Of a DNA stretch of 64,000 nucleotides, positions 1-8,302 are shown one piece after another. Every line of letters starts with the position of its first letter. Position 1 is the stretch's first letter. The notes below the pieces were generated by a model, which searched no databases, was not told the origin of the DNA, and worked only from the letters and a program-made list of their open reading frames with translations. Source of the DNA: JAAZKI01 sp012799905 (lineage in GTDB: Bacteria > Verrucomicrobiota > Lentisphaeria > Oligosphaerales > Oligosphaeraceae); the NCBI GenBank assembly GCA_050949415.1, contig JBMNFR010000009.1, positions 248,001 to 312,000 of the forward strand, in the 5' to 3' direction. A program made the position numbers and the translations under genes.

Positions 1-1419
1 GTGAAAAGTTTCCTGCGCAATACCAATATGGTCATGGAGGGATTCGACAATGCCTATAAACTGAAAAAGGAATTCATGGCGCCAGGCGTCGCGGAACGCA
101 TTGCGGCATGGCGCAGGGAGGGCAGGAAGGTCGTCAGCCATGCATTCCGTCCAAGAAAGAACTCGCAGGAGCCTGGTCTTGAAGACACTTACAAGTATTT
201 GTCAAGCCGTATTGGAATGACAGAACTGGACGGCTTGGCGATTGATGAATTTGGCAACGAGACTGCCGATGAAGTGCCGGCATATACAGATGCCATAAGA
301 CGTCTCCGGACCTACACCAGGCTCTCTGGCAGAAAATTATACGCGTACAGTTGCGCCGCATGGGGACTGCATGACCAGACAATGGAGTTGCGAAAGGAAC
401 TCATGCAGGGAGGCAGTGGCTCGGCACCGGAGTACTATCTGCGAGAGAAACGCACCGAAGGCGAGGCGAAGAATTATATCAATTTCATGTTCGACTATCT
501 ACGCCAGTGGGAAAATAAAACACCGGGTTCGTTGCCGTGCATCCTTATGATTCTCTGTTGCACGGATGGTCTTCCTGGCTATTATGGGCAGGATACCATG
601 GCCAATGCCAATTACAAGGTATTCCTTGACTTGCAGTATTTCATGCTTGCAAATGCGCCTGAATTCAACGGTCTGCGCGGCATTGCGCACTGGATTGTCC
701 GCTATGCCCGCCCTGAGACCGTGGCGTGGCTGGCGATGCTGAACCGCCATTACTGCATAGATGGAAATACGGATCTCCTTTCAAAACGTCTCGGAATGAA
801 GTATGGACTAGCCCATGTCAAGAATCCAGATTTCACCTCAGGCACGGAACACTGGCGGCTGGAAGCGGCTGAAAAGGACTCCATGGTGCTTACAGAAGTC
901 AAGGACTGGGGCTTCGGGCGCGGGACATGCAATGCAGCGCCAGACGGCGACGCAGTATTGTTGATGAAGCGTGTGCCTGGGAAGGTGAACAGGCTTTGCC
1001 AGACGCTCACGGGGCTTGTCCCTGGCAAGTGGTATGAGCTTCAGGTCAGGGTCGCGGACTATGACGATATAACCACTGGCAAACGCACACGTAAACTACT
1101 CCCGCTGAAAGCCGAGATTTCCGGAGTGTCATTTGATGCGGAACTGTGCTCAATAGATGTCTATCAAAGCAGCCATCCCATGCAGCCGCATTATCCGCGC
1201 TACAACGACGGTCCGTGCGCCAATGAACTGGCGCTCTTCTTCAAAGCGACTGCCGAATCCTCGGAACTTGTGCTCTCCGACGATGGCCCGACGCCCGGCG
1301 TCAAGGCGGGCAATTACGTTTCCGCTCCATTCGAGACTCCAAAGGCAGAGGACGTAAAATCGCTGATGATTAATTTCATCCAGCTGCAGCCGGTCCTCGA
1401 TCCCGAAAACTGGAATTAG
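1..1419 (+). CDS. Glycoside-hydrolase-like protein with C-terminal jelly-roll domain, 5' truncated
   Basis: The frame is open from the first base, so the gene almost certainly starts outside the window and the GTG at position 1 need not be its start. The first roughly 260 residues look like part of an alpha/beta barrel, including an acidic strand end (DGLAIDEFGN, about residues 77-86) of the kind that carries catalytic carboxylates in glycosidases. From about residue 275 (KNPDFTSGTEHW) the sequence changes to a beta-rich module resembling CBM4/9-type carbohydrate-binding jelly rolls, with a typical 'PGKWYELQVRV' strand. A glycan-related role is inferred from this architecture and the sialidase-like neighbour. 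No family was assigned with certainty. It could equally be a non-catalytic barrel protein. Confidence 0.5.
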   Translation: MKSFLRNTNMVMEGFDNAYKLKKEFMAPGVAERIAAWRREGRKVVSHAFRPRKNSQEPGLEDTYKYLSSRIGMTELDGLAIDEFGNETADEVPAYTDAIRRLRTYTRLSGRKLYAYSCAAWGLHDQTMELRKELMQGGSGSAPEYYLREKRTEGEAKNYINFMFDYLRQWENKTPGSLPCILMILCCTDGLPGYYGQDTMANANYKVFLDLQYFMLANAPEFNGLRGIAHWIVRYARPETVAWLAMLNRHYCIDGNTDLLSKRLGMKYGLAHVKNPDFTSGTEHWRLEAAEKDSMVLTEVKDWGFGRGTCNAAPDGDAVLLMKRVPGKVNRLCQTLTGLVPGKWYELQVRVADYDDITTGKRTRKLLPLKAEISGVSFDAELCSIDVYQSSHPMQPHYPRYNDGPCANELALFFKATAESSELVLSDDGPTPGVKAGNYVSAPFETPKAEDVKSLMINFIQLQPVLDPENWN

Positions 1420-1445
1420 ATTATGGACTGGAGCGGCGCATCATT

Positions 1446-1594
1446 GTAGAGGTGGCACCATGAGTAACCCCAGGTGAAGCGGAGCGGAACCTGGGGGTGG
1501 ATGCCCCCGAAGCCTGAGCCCGGAGAGGCGGCACTAGACGATAAGTTTTCAGGAAAATCTTCCCAAAAAACAAGACTCTGGATGATAGTAGTAC
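1446..1594 (+). repeat. Intergenic hairpin/tail element, copy 1
   Basis: About 150 bp recurring at 18217-18421 and 29140-29312, with partial copies at 3862-3930 (reverse) and 43367-43437. It starts with GAGGTGGCACCATGAGTAA, carries a hairpin with arms CCCCAGGT/ACCTGGGG around a purine-rich 13-nt loop, and ends in a tail containing GAAAATCTTCCCAAAAAACA and a terminal GATAGTAGTAC-like motif. It fills most of the spacer before the sialidase-like gene. No reading frame in it looks coding. Confidence 0.8.
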
Positions 1595-1652
1595 ACTGAG
1601 GCATTATTGAATAATTTTTTGCTGAAAAGAGACATAAGAGTAAGGAGCCAGG

Positions 1653-2816
1653 ATGTTACAAATCGAGGTCGTGAAACCTGAAATGAAATCAAAGACGGAT
1701 TATTTTCATCCTTCGGTGGCTCCACTTCCGGGCGGCAAGTGGCTGATGTGCATGCAGGAACTCGCTGGCAGCGACCATTATGGCAGTCCGGAATACAGCA
1801 TCTCCTCTGGTCTTGGCAATGGCTGGTCGACGCCGTCGGTGATTGCTTCGCTTGAAAGTCGCACGCTGTCTTCAGAGTTGACAGAGGGCGTTGCGGACGT
1901 GCGCTTGTTTGCTCTGCCGGGGAGTTCCCGGGTGCTGGCTATTGGCTGCACTACTTTTTATACTCCCAGAGGAGCTTTGAGCTGGGATAAAAAAGCTTTG
2001 AGCAATTTACAGGCGCCTCTTCGCCAAGTGCCGGTTTATAGCATCTACGAGCCAAGTCATGGCTGGTCTCCGATGCACAAGCTGGCGACTCCAAGCATGG
2101 ACTCTTGCAAGAATTGGCGCGTTGCCTGTGCGCAGCTCGCGTTTACCCCGGAAGGGCATATCTTGCTTCCCGTTTATTTTGAAACCGGGCGAGTGGAATA
2201 TTATGGCTGGGACTCCCCGCAGTTTTCTGTTTGCGTACTCCAGGCGATTCTTGACGGCGATGAGCTGGTGGTTGAAAATTCCAGCAATGTGTTGAGTCAT
2301 TCGGTTCTCAGGGGGTTCTGTGAACCCTCCTTATATTATTTCAATGGAGAATATTTTCTGACCATCCGCGCCGAAGACGGCAGAGGATATTGGAGCCGCA
2401 ATACAAACCCGATGGCTTTTCCAGAGCCGCGTCCCTGGAGTTTTTCCGATGGCGAACTGCTGAACATGTCATCAACTCAACAGCATTGGCTGGAGCTGGC
2501 CGGAAAGCTGTACCTGGTCTATACCCGAGACACCGGAGATAACAGCATGGTCACGCGCTTTAGAGCACCACTGCTGATCGCTCGCTTCAATCCAGATTCC
2601 GGCACCCTAGAGCGCAACAGCGAACAAGTTGTCCTGCCGCATGAAATCCGTGACGGCGCAGATGGCTTGCTGGGAAATTTTCACTGCCTTGCGCTTGAAG
2701 ATGGCACCGGAATTGTCACAGACGCGCCAGCCTTCCTCAAAATCAACGAAGGTAATATAGTTGCTCGGCATAGCGAAATATGGCTCGCAAAACTGAAAGA
2801 AAAAGATGCGCAGTGA
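1653..2816 (+). CDS. BNR/sialidase-superfamily beta-propeller protein
   Basis: A 387-residue protein with the character of the sialidase/neuraminidase six-bladed propeller superfamily. It has an N-terminal 'HPSVAPLPGGKWLMCMQE' strand pair, a central 'FCEPSLYYFNGEYFLTIRAEDGRGY' segment typical of propeller glycosidases and phosphorylases, and repeated short beta-strand blocks. No signal peptide is visible, so it may be cytoplasmic, acting on imported glycans. The start is fixed by AAGGAG at 1642-1647, six bases before the ATG. I did not find a clean set of Asp-box repeats, so activity and substrate are unassigned. It follows another glycan-related gene on the same strand, separated by a repeat element. 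Confidence 0.6.
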   Translation: MLQIEVVKPEMKSKTDYFHPSVAPLPGGKWLMCMQELAGSDHYGSPEYSISSGLGNGWSTPSVIASLESRTLSSELTEGVADVRLFALPGSSRVLAIGCTTFYTPRGALSWDKKALSNLQAPLRQVPVYSIYEPSHGWSPMHKLATPSMDSCKNWRVACAQLAFTPEGHILLPVYFETGRVEYYGWDSPQFSVCVLQAILDGDELVVENSSNVLSHSVLRGFCEPSLYYFNGEYFLTIRAEDGRGYWSRNTNPMAFPEPRPWSFSDGELLNMSSTQQHWLELAGKLYLVYTRDTGDNSMVTRFRAPLLIARFNPDSGTLERNSEQVVLPHEIRDGADGLLGNFHCLALEDGTGIVTDAPAFLKINEGNIVARHSEIWLAKLKEKDAQ

Positions 2817-2888
2817 GCTTTTTTATCTACGAAAAGAAGCGTTAGATTAAAGCGTGTCTTGAAGGTATAAAAAAGGAGCAGGATTGAT

Positions 2889-3338
2889 ATGTTGCGCTAT
2901 CGCGAAACCGGTGAACTGCATAAAGATTTCCACGGAAGCACCAGCCTTGCGCTTGATTTTGTCGCCGAACGTCATGGCGAGGACGCTCTGACAGAGATTC
3001 TTCATAACGTTGGCACAAAGGTCTATGCTTCCATTCATCAGAAGCTGTTGAAGGATGATCCCTCAGAGCTGATCGAGCATCTGGCCTATTTTTACAATCG
3101 GGAAGAAGCGGATTTTGACTTGGAAGTCACAGACCAGGAAATCACGCTGCGGGTGCGTCAATGTCCGGCCATCGCTCATATTCGTAAAGTGGGTCTGCCG
3201 CTGTCGAAGCGCTTCTGCCGTTCTACGACAGAAATCAATGCGGCAATGTGCGAAGGGACGCCATGGGCAACGGAAACAAAGATTTTGGCGGAGGGGCAAT
3301 GCGTCCAGCGCTTCTATCGGAAGGAGAAAAGGGCATGA
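2889..3338 (+). CDS. L-2-amino-thiazoline-4-carboxylate hydrolase-like small protein
   Basis: 149 residues, alpha/beta, no signal peptide or membrane segment. The second half, with a conserved-looking cysteine near 'CPAIAHIRK' and the ending 'TEINAAMCEGTPWATETKIL...GQCVQRFYRK', resembles the ATC_hydrolase-type fold, in which a late cysteine-containing strand closes the pocket. This match is by eye only. The start has AAGGAG at 2873-2878. The stop codon overlaps the next gene's start as ATGA, so the two are translationally coupled and probably act together. A ligand-binding or small-molecule hydrolase role is inferred. Confidence 0.5.
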   Translation: MLRYRETGELHKDFHGSTSLALDFVAERHGEDALTEILHNVGTKVYASIHQKLLKDDPSELIEHLAYFYNREEADFDLEVTDQEITLRVRQCPAIAHIRKVGLPLSKRFCRSTTEINAAMCEGTPWATETKILAEGQCVQRFYRKEKRA

Positions 3339-3820
3339 TTCCCAGCGACCATTTTGTGCGTTTTTATAACGAAGTTTTCAAGTATCTGGAGGCTCATGGC
3401 GGGCTGGAGGATTATTTCCTGGCGATATCCGAGCAGCAGGAATTTCACTGTCTGGAGGGCTTCAAGACAAAAGGCTTGCAAGGAGTCTATGACTATTATG
3501 TGAAAATCCGCCGCGAGGAGAACTGTGGTCTGGATATGGTGATGGAACCCGGCTGCCTGCAACTGATCATGACCAGATGCCCGAGCTTAAGCAAGACAAT
3601 GGACAATGACGCAGGGCTATGCCTGCGCTATTGCGATCATTGCCCAGGTTGGGTATTGCCGGTGTACACCAAAGCAGGCTTGTATATAATTTACGATCTT
3701 ATGGGATACGATCAGCCGCAATGCCATTCCTGGATACTGGACAACCTCGAACAGGCCAAACAAAAACTGCAAGAAGTACAAAAGGCCAGACCAACGGCAA
3801 AACTGCTGAAAAATTTCTGA
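3335..3820 (+). CDS. Cysteine-rich hypothetical protein coupled to the upstream gene
   Basis: 161 residues from the ATG at 3335, chosen because AAGGAG lies at 3321-3326 and the ATG overlaps the preceding stop (ATGA). The frame is open further upstream, but no start there has a comparable site. The protein has no transmembrane segment. Its centre holds clustered cysteines (CPSLSK...GLCLRYCDHCPGW), which could bind a metal or form a redox centre. I do not recognise the family. Coupling suggests it is a partner or variant of the ATC-hydrolase-like protein before it. Confidence 0.6.
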   Translation: MIPSDHFVRFYNEVFKYLEAHGGLEDYFLAISEQQEFHCLEGFKTKGLQGVYDYYVKIRREENCGLDMVMEPGCLQLIMTRCPSLSKTMDNDAGLCLRYCDHCPGWVLPVYTKAGLYIIYDLMGYDQPQCHSWILDNLEQAKQKLQEVQKARPTAKLLKNF

Positions 3821-3861
3821 ACCGAAGGTCGCAGGGGGCGTGGTGCATTGGTGCTACTGTG

Positions 3862-3930
3862 CTACTATTGGCGAACTTCTTGTTTTTTGGAAGAGATTTT
3901 TTTCAAAACGGCGTTTATGTGTCACCCCTG
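3862..3930 (-). repeat. Tail element, reverse partial copy
   Basis: Read on the minus strand this is the conserved 3' tail of the 150-bp element, with GTGACACATAAACGCCG, CCAAAAAACAAGAAGTT and then CCAATAGTAG. It matches the tail at 43367-43437 closely, including the preceding GAYACATAAAC. It lies directly downstream of the cysteine-rich protein gene. Confidence 0.75.
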
Positions 3931-4200
3931 ACGGGGCTCAAAATTATTATACGCCTCACCCAGGGCTTCGCTACGCTCACCCTGGGCTTTTATGTTGCTT
4001 GCCCTTTGGGCCGCCAGCACGACGCACATCAGCCGCCGTCCACAACGTCCACCCAGTCCACAACGTCCACAACAGCCGCAAAGCGGCAAAAGCCCGTAGG
4101 GCGACACATAGAAGCCCAGGGTAAGCCGGGCCGCCAGGCTCGGCGCAGCCCTGGGTGAGATGGCATATATTTGGAGCCCTGTACAGGGTGACACATAAAT
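3916..4200. repeat. Two inverted hairpin cassettes flanking a GTCCACNNN array
   Basis: A left cassette (about 3916-4025) starting TGTGTCACCC contains a CCCAGGG/CCCTGGG hairpin. A right cassette (about 4085-4200) is a related copy in inverted orientation, ending GGGTGACACATAAAT. Between them, at 4038-4073, are four exact-period 9-mers of the form GTCCACNNN. Together with the reverse tail element this explains most of the 495-base gap between 3820 and 4316; about 115 bases after it show nothing recognisable. A further cassette copy is at 18871-19000. Confidence 0.75.
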
Positions 4201-4315
4201 TAGGTTGTGGACGGGTAGTTTTTTCGTGTTTTTCGTGGTTAAAAAATGTTAATGTGCGAAGTGTTGTGATAGAGCGACGTAACCCATACGAGAATCAGTC
4301 CAGATTCAACTGAAG

Positions 4316-4858
4316 CTACTCCAGGTTAAACGCCGCCACTTGCCGGTGGATGGCGCCGTCAGGGTGCAATTCACTGGCCATCAAGCGAAAATCCGTCACG
4401 AAGCATTGCTTGCCCGCCAGCGGAGAGCAATGCGTAGCCAGCGTCAAGGCGAGACTCGGCGGAGGGGCGCTGCCAGCCCGAAGGCGCAGAAACGTCAAAT
4501 GCGGCACAAAGGCACGCTTTTCCACGGGTACGCCTACCGCCTCCAAGCAGCCGTCGATATCGCCTTTCAACGCTGTCAGTTCCGGGGTGTTCACCAGCCC
4601 CAGCCAGCCGACGCGGGGACGACGCGCCGATGGAAACCAGCCGCTTTCCCCAAAAGTGATCGCAAAAGGCGGTCGTTGCACCCGCCCCAGCACTGCCAGC
4701 AAATCCGGCAGCCGCTCTGCGGCCAAGTCGGCAATGAAACCGAGAGTCAGATGCAGCTGCTCCGGACGGGTCCAGCGTAGGCGCGGCAGCTCCTGCCGGC
4801 AACGCTTCAGCGCCTCCTTCGCCTCTTCAGGCATGGCAATGGCGACAAACAACCGCAT
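4316..4858 (-). CDS. thpR: RNA 2',3'-cyclic phosphodiesterase (ThpR/LigT family)
   Basis: 180 residues, the normal size for the bacterial 2H phosphoesterase ThpR, which opens 2',3'-cyclic phosphate RNA ends. Both catalytic HxTx motifs are present, HLTL at residues 36-39 and HLTF at 120-123. The N-terminus MRLFVAIAMPEE is typical. The start at 4858 is supported by AAAAGGAGC just upstream; an in-frame start 39 bases earlier lacks such a site. It follows the glycyl radical enzyme gene with a 56-base gap and is probably the last gene of that minus-strand operon. Confidence 0.9.
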   Translation of the reverse strand: MRLFVAIAMPEEAKEALKRCRQELPRLRWTRPEQLHLTLGFIADLAAERLPDLLAVLGRVQRPPFAITFGESGWFPSARRPRVGWLGLVNTPELTALKGDIDGCLEAVGVPVEKRAFVPHLTFLRLRAGSAPPPSLALTLATHCSPLAGKQCFVTDFRLMASELHPDGAIHRQVAAFNLE

Positions 4859-4914
4859 GACAAAGCTCCTTTTGTCAGCGTCCTCCCGGCTCTTCACCCT
4901 AGCAATTCAGCTGT

Positions 4915-7005
4915 TCAATGAGCCCGGCGACGCATGATGTCATCCTGCACTTCCGCTGTCAAGCGCGTAAAATAGGCGGAAAAGCCGCTGACCCGAACCA
5001 CCAGGTTGGCATACTGCTCCGGATTTTCCTTGGCCGCAGCCAACGTCCGGTTGTCCGTCACATTAAATTGCAGCTCATGGGCGCGTCGGCGGACGAATTC
5101 GCGGGTCAAGGCCAGGAAACGGCGGCGGCCTTCCTCATGCTCAAAGTATTCCGGCAGGAAACGCATGTTGACGACGGTGCAGTTCTGGTTGCTGTAATCC
5201 GGCTTGCTGACGGAATTAAGAAATGCCGTCGGCCCCTTCACATCGCGCCCATAGAATGGTGATGCCGCGTCTGACAAGGGTGTAAACGCGCGCCGGCCAT
5301 CGGGCGTCGCCTTCACCATTTGACCGGCGTTGATATTGCTGACATTGGTCGCCATGCAGCTGAGGAAATGGCCGCCGTCCAGCGTCCGATGTTGCAGCCA
5401 GGCCTCGCCGAAATGCTTGACCAGGGCGACGGCGATGTCATCGACGTAATTGTCGTCATTGCCGTATTTTGGTGCGCGATTGATGAGCATCTGACGCAGC
5501 GCTTCGTTATCCTTGAAATCCGTGGCTAAGGCCTGTTTCAGTTCAAGCCGGCTGACAGCCTGTTCTTCAAAGACGAGTTTCTTGACTGCGGCGAGGGAAT
5601 CAGCGATGGTTCCCAGGCCCATCATCCCGACGCCGTGCTGGCGCTTGAAGCGGGCGCCGCCGTCGTTCACGTCGCGGGCTCGTTCGATGCAGCAGTCGGT
5701 CAGGGCGGACAAGACCGGGTCAGGGAAGCGATCAGGCGTGAAACAGGCCAGGGAATGATTGTATTGCTCAACGTGCTTGCGGATATCCTTGTCTAATTCG
5801 GCGTAGAATGCCGTCATCAGCTGGTCAAAGGTATCAAAGGATTTAAGCCGGTCAAAAATCCGGTCTGCGACCATCTGGGTATTGAAGCGCGAATCGCTCC
5901 AGGCTTGCTGCCGTCCAGGAATGAACGTTTCGACGCAACCGACCATGCAGTAGTCGCGGGCATGGCGGAGCGGGATGCCGAGCTTGGTCAGCATGGGCAC
6001 TGTCACCTCGTCATTGAACAAGGCTGGAAAGCCGATGCCGGTGCGGATCAGGTCAATGCAGGCCAAATGGAAGGCGTCGCTGCTCTGGTCATGCAGCCGC
6101 GCGGAAATATTCGTTGAGGGCGACTTTACCAGCCCGGTCGCCTCCAGGATGAGGAAGCTGAGGTCGTTGGTCGCGTCCTGCCCGCCGGGAGTCAGGCCGC
6201 CAATGCAGATATTGGTGGCTTCATGCATGCCTTCGACCTTGGCGAACAGATGGCAGAGCAAATCCAAGGCGCCGGCACGGTCCAGGACGCCGCGCTTAAT
6301 GTCACGCTGATAAAAGGGATACAAATACTGGTCCAGTCGCCCGAGCGCGTTGTGGCCGCGCTTCTGCGAAGCGAGCAGAATATGGACGATCCACACCAGC
6401 TGCAAGGCGTCAGCAAAAGTTTCCGGCGCTGGGCCGGCGATGCGCTGCAACCGCGCCGCGATCTCCGGCTCCTGGGCGCTTATGGCGGTTGCAAACCGCG
6501 TGCAGTAGTCAGACATCGCCCGCAGAGAAATATCCATAGCCTCCAGCTGATCCTGCTGGCGTTGGCTGCGGCGGCGGGTACGCGCTACAGCGATGCGCTG
6601 GCGGAAGCCATCCAGACCTTCCGCCAGAAGGCGGTCGTAGGCAGGGACCGTGTGACTGTAGCCGACGCGGAAATTGCGATGCCCGCGCCCAGCGTCCGCC
6701 CCGGTGAAAAAGGCGTAGTCTTTTTCCAGTTCCGGCGGGATTTCGAAAGCCTGGAACGTTTCCGCGCCAGCTGCGACGGCCTGCTCCGGCGCCAGTGTCA
6801 CGGGCAGATGTTCGAGCGTATAGGCGAACGCCCGAGCCCGAAACACGGCCTCGCTTGGACTGGAAACCTGGGTGGCAAAGAATTTTCCATTCCAATAGCT
6901 GGCCAGATTATAGGGGCGATAGCATCCCAAGACGTATTTTTCGCGGGCGGCGCGGCGTTCGCCTTTGAGGACGACGGCCCAGGATTTAGTCGTGCGGTTG
7001 GTCAT
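4915..7005 (-). CDS. Glycyl radical enzyme of the PFL/glycerol-dehydratase superfamily, uncharacterised clade
   Basis: 696 residues. The C-terminal glycyl radical loop is RVSGFSAYF with the radical glycine at residue 674, and the thiyl-radical cysteine lies in GCVET at residues 356-360. A single Cys followed by V-E resembles eliminases (glycerol dehydratase, choline lyase: GCVEP) rather than pyruvate formate-lyase (CC). The usual Pro is replaced by Thr, followed by FIPGRQQAWSDSRFN. The protein is shorter than typical 780-850 residue members, mostly at the N-terminus. GAGGAGGA directly before the ATG fixes the start, which overlaps the upstream gene by 20 bases. No radical-SAM activase lies in the window, so activation must be supplied in trans. 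The substrate is unknown. The enzyme is expected to be cytoplasmic and oxygen-sensitive, implying an anaerobic lifestyle. Confidence 0.88.
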   Translation of the reverse strand: MTNRTTKSWAVVLKGERRAAREKYVLGCYRPYNLASYWNGKFFATQVSSPSEAVFRARAFAYTLEHLPVTLAPEQAVAAGAETFQAFEIPPELEKDYAFFTGADAGRGHRNFRVGYSHTVPAYDRLLAEGLDGFRQRIAVARTRRRSQRQQDQLEAMDISLRAMSDYCTRFATAISAQEPEIAARLQRIAGPAPETFADALQLVWIVHILLASQKRGHNALGRLDQYLYPFYQRDIKRGVLDRAGALDLLCHLFAKVEGMHEATNICIGGLTPGGQDATNDLSFLILEATGLVKSPSTNISARLHDQSSDAFHLACIDLIRTGIGFPALFNDEVTVPMLTKLGIPLRHARDYCMVGCVETFIPGRQQAWSDSRFNTQMVADRIFDRLKSFDTFDQLMTAFYAELDKDIRKHVEQYNHSLACFTPDRFPDPVLSALTDCCIERARDVNDGGARFKRQHGVGMMGLGTIADSLAAVKKLVFEEQAVSRLELKQALATDFKDNEALRQMLINRAPKYGNDDNYVDDIAVALVKHFGEAWLQHRTLDGGHFLSCMATNVSNINAGQMVKATPDGRRAFTPLSDAASPFYGRDVKGPTAFLNSVSKPDYSNQNCTVVNMRFLPEYFEHEEGRRRFLALTREFVRRRAHELQFNVTDNRTLAAAKENPEQYANLVVRVSGFSAYFTRLTAEVQDDIMRRRAH

Positions 7006-7681
7006 GTTGATCCTCCTCAGGCCACATGTCGCCGGTAAGAATATAGAAGCGCTGCCCCAGGATTAGTCGGCGGTTGGCCGCCCGTTCGTCTGCCAGTCGT
7101 CGCAAGTTGCGCATTTCTGCTTCCAGGCGGTTGATTTCAATCATCTGACGCTGCTGTGACTCGTCAAAGTTCTTCTCAAGAAGATGCTTCAATTCCAGTT
7201 TCAGGCGCTGCCTGGTCTGCAGTCGGTGCGGGTCATCCCCCGCGTCCTCCTCGACGGCCAAGGCCTGGATTTGTCGACTAAGGCTGCGCACCTGGCTTTC
7301 AGTCTGCTGTTGCCGGATTTGACGCTCGTATTCCTCCGGATCATCTTTCCGGAGAGCGTCAATCGCGGCAAAATTATCCGCCAACAGTAAAAAATAGGCT
7401 TTAGCGCTGGTTGCTTCCTCGCGGCAGCGTCGTTCCCATTCCGCCAAAAGATCAGGCGCATACTGGCGATGAAAGGCGACCACGTCGTTGGGATTGATCT
7501 GCGGATACTTTTCTCGCACGGCAGCAAATGCGTCTTGCTGCACCAGCTGGACTGCTTTTTCGACTGCTGCTGCGGATACGGCCGGCGCAGGGGCTGCGGC
7601 CGCCGGCGTGGTTTGGGCCCTGGCATTGCCGAGGACGAGCATAGCGGCGAGCACGGCGATAATCATGGCTGAGCCCGTCAT
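6986..7681 (-). CDS. Secreted/periplasmic coiled-coil protein of an ECF sigma operon
   Basis: 231 residues from the ATG at 7681. An N-terminal signal peptide (MTGSAMIIAVLAAMLVLGNARA, processed after ARA) is followed by an Ala/Pro-rich linker and a charged, heptad-rich helical domain (about residues 55-215). No known domain is recognised, though size and helical content resemble periplasmic stress or metal sensors such as Spy/CnrX. It lies 9 bases after the anti-sigma gene and overlaps the glycyl radical enzyme gene, so it is co-transcribed. It may be the periplasmic sensor of the sigma/anti-sigma pair; this is inferred from order only. Confidence 0.6.
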   Translation of the reverse strand: MTGSAMIIAVLAAMLVLGNARAQTTPAAAAPAPAVSAAAVEKAVQLVQQDAFAAVREKYPQINPNDVVAFHRQYAPDLLAEWERRCREEATSAKAYFLLLADNFAAIDALRKDDPEEYERQIRQQQTESQVRSLSRQIQALAVEEDAGDDPHRLQTRQRLKLELKHLLEKNFDESQQRQMIEINRLEAEMRNLRRLADERAANRRLILGQRFYILTGDMWPEEDQHDQPHD

Positions 7682-7690
7682 GTTCAAAAT

Positions 7691-8302
7691 TCAATACGCG
7701 GAAAGATCGCGGTCAATCAGGTTCTCCAGCTCGCAGTGCTGGACATGGATGCGTTCACGAAGCTGCCGGATGGCCCGGTCAACGCTCCGGCCGGGCAGGA
7801 CTTCCGGCAGGCAGACCGCCTCAGCCGGCGAGGTCGCGGTCAGCACCGCCTGCTCAAGTTCATGGGCGCCGGCCTGCAAGGGAATAAAATAGCAACCATC
7901 GTCAGCCGCCAAGGCGGTGACGGCTGCGTTCGCATCAACTGCGACGTCATCCGCCCCTGCAGTTGCCTCAGGCCATTCCTGGGGAGTGACTTGCACAAGC
8001 GCAAAGACTAGTGCGACCAATATCGCCGGCTTCCAGAGATAAGGCCAGATACAGGCCATCCAGGAGGGCCGCTGCGGCCGTTGGTACTGCTGGCGAACCA
8101 TTTCGATCAGCATGGCCGAATTCCGGCGGGGTAGGTGCAGGCGTTCGGAGTCCGCCTGATGGTCAAGGATGTCAAGCAGGTGGATTTCAGTCGCGCAATC
8201 CTCACATTCACGGGCATGGCGGCGCCAGGCAGCAAACAGCGCACTGTCCTGCCCATGCTGCATAGCCCTTTCCCGGAGGATATCACATTTTGCGCGGCTC
8301 AT
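7691..8302 (-). CDS. Anti-sigma factor with zinc-binding HxxxCxxC motif
   Basis: 203 residues from the ATG at 8302, chosen because GGAGG lies just upstream and the gene overlaps the sigma factor's 3' end by 20 bases. The N-terminal cytoplasmic part contains HARECEDC, the H-x3-C-x2-C signature of zinc-binding anti-sigma domains, with an earlier Cys available as fourth ligand. One membrane helix follows (about residues 85-104, PYLWKPAILVALVFALVQV), then a periplasmic tail of about 100 residues. It should bind and hold the ECF sigma factor encoded immediately upstream. Confidence 0.8.
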   Translation of the reverse strand: MSRAKCDILRERAMQHGQDSALFAAWRRHARECEDCATEIHLLDILDHQADSERLHLPRRNSAMLIEMVRQQYQRPQRPSWMACIWPYLWKPAILVALVFALVQVTPQEWPEATAGADDVAVDANAAVTALAADDGCYFIPLQAGAHELEQAVLTATSPAEAVCLPEVLPGRSVDRAIRQLRERIHVQHCELENLIDRDLSAY

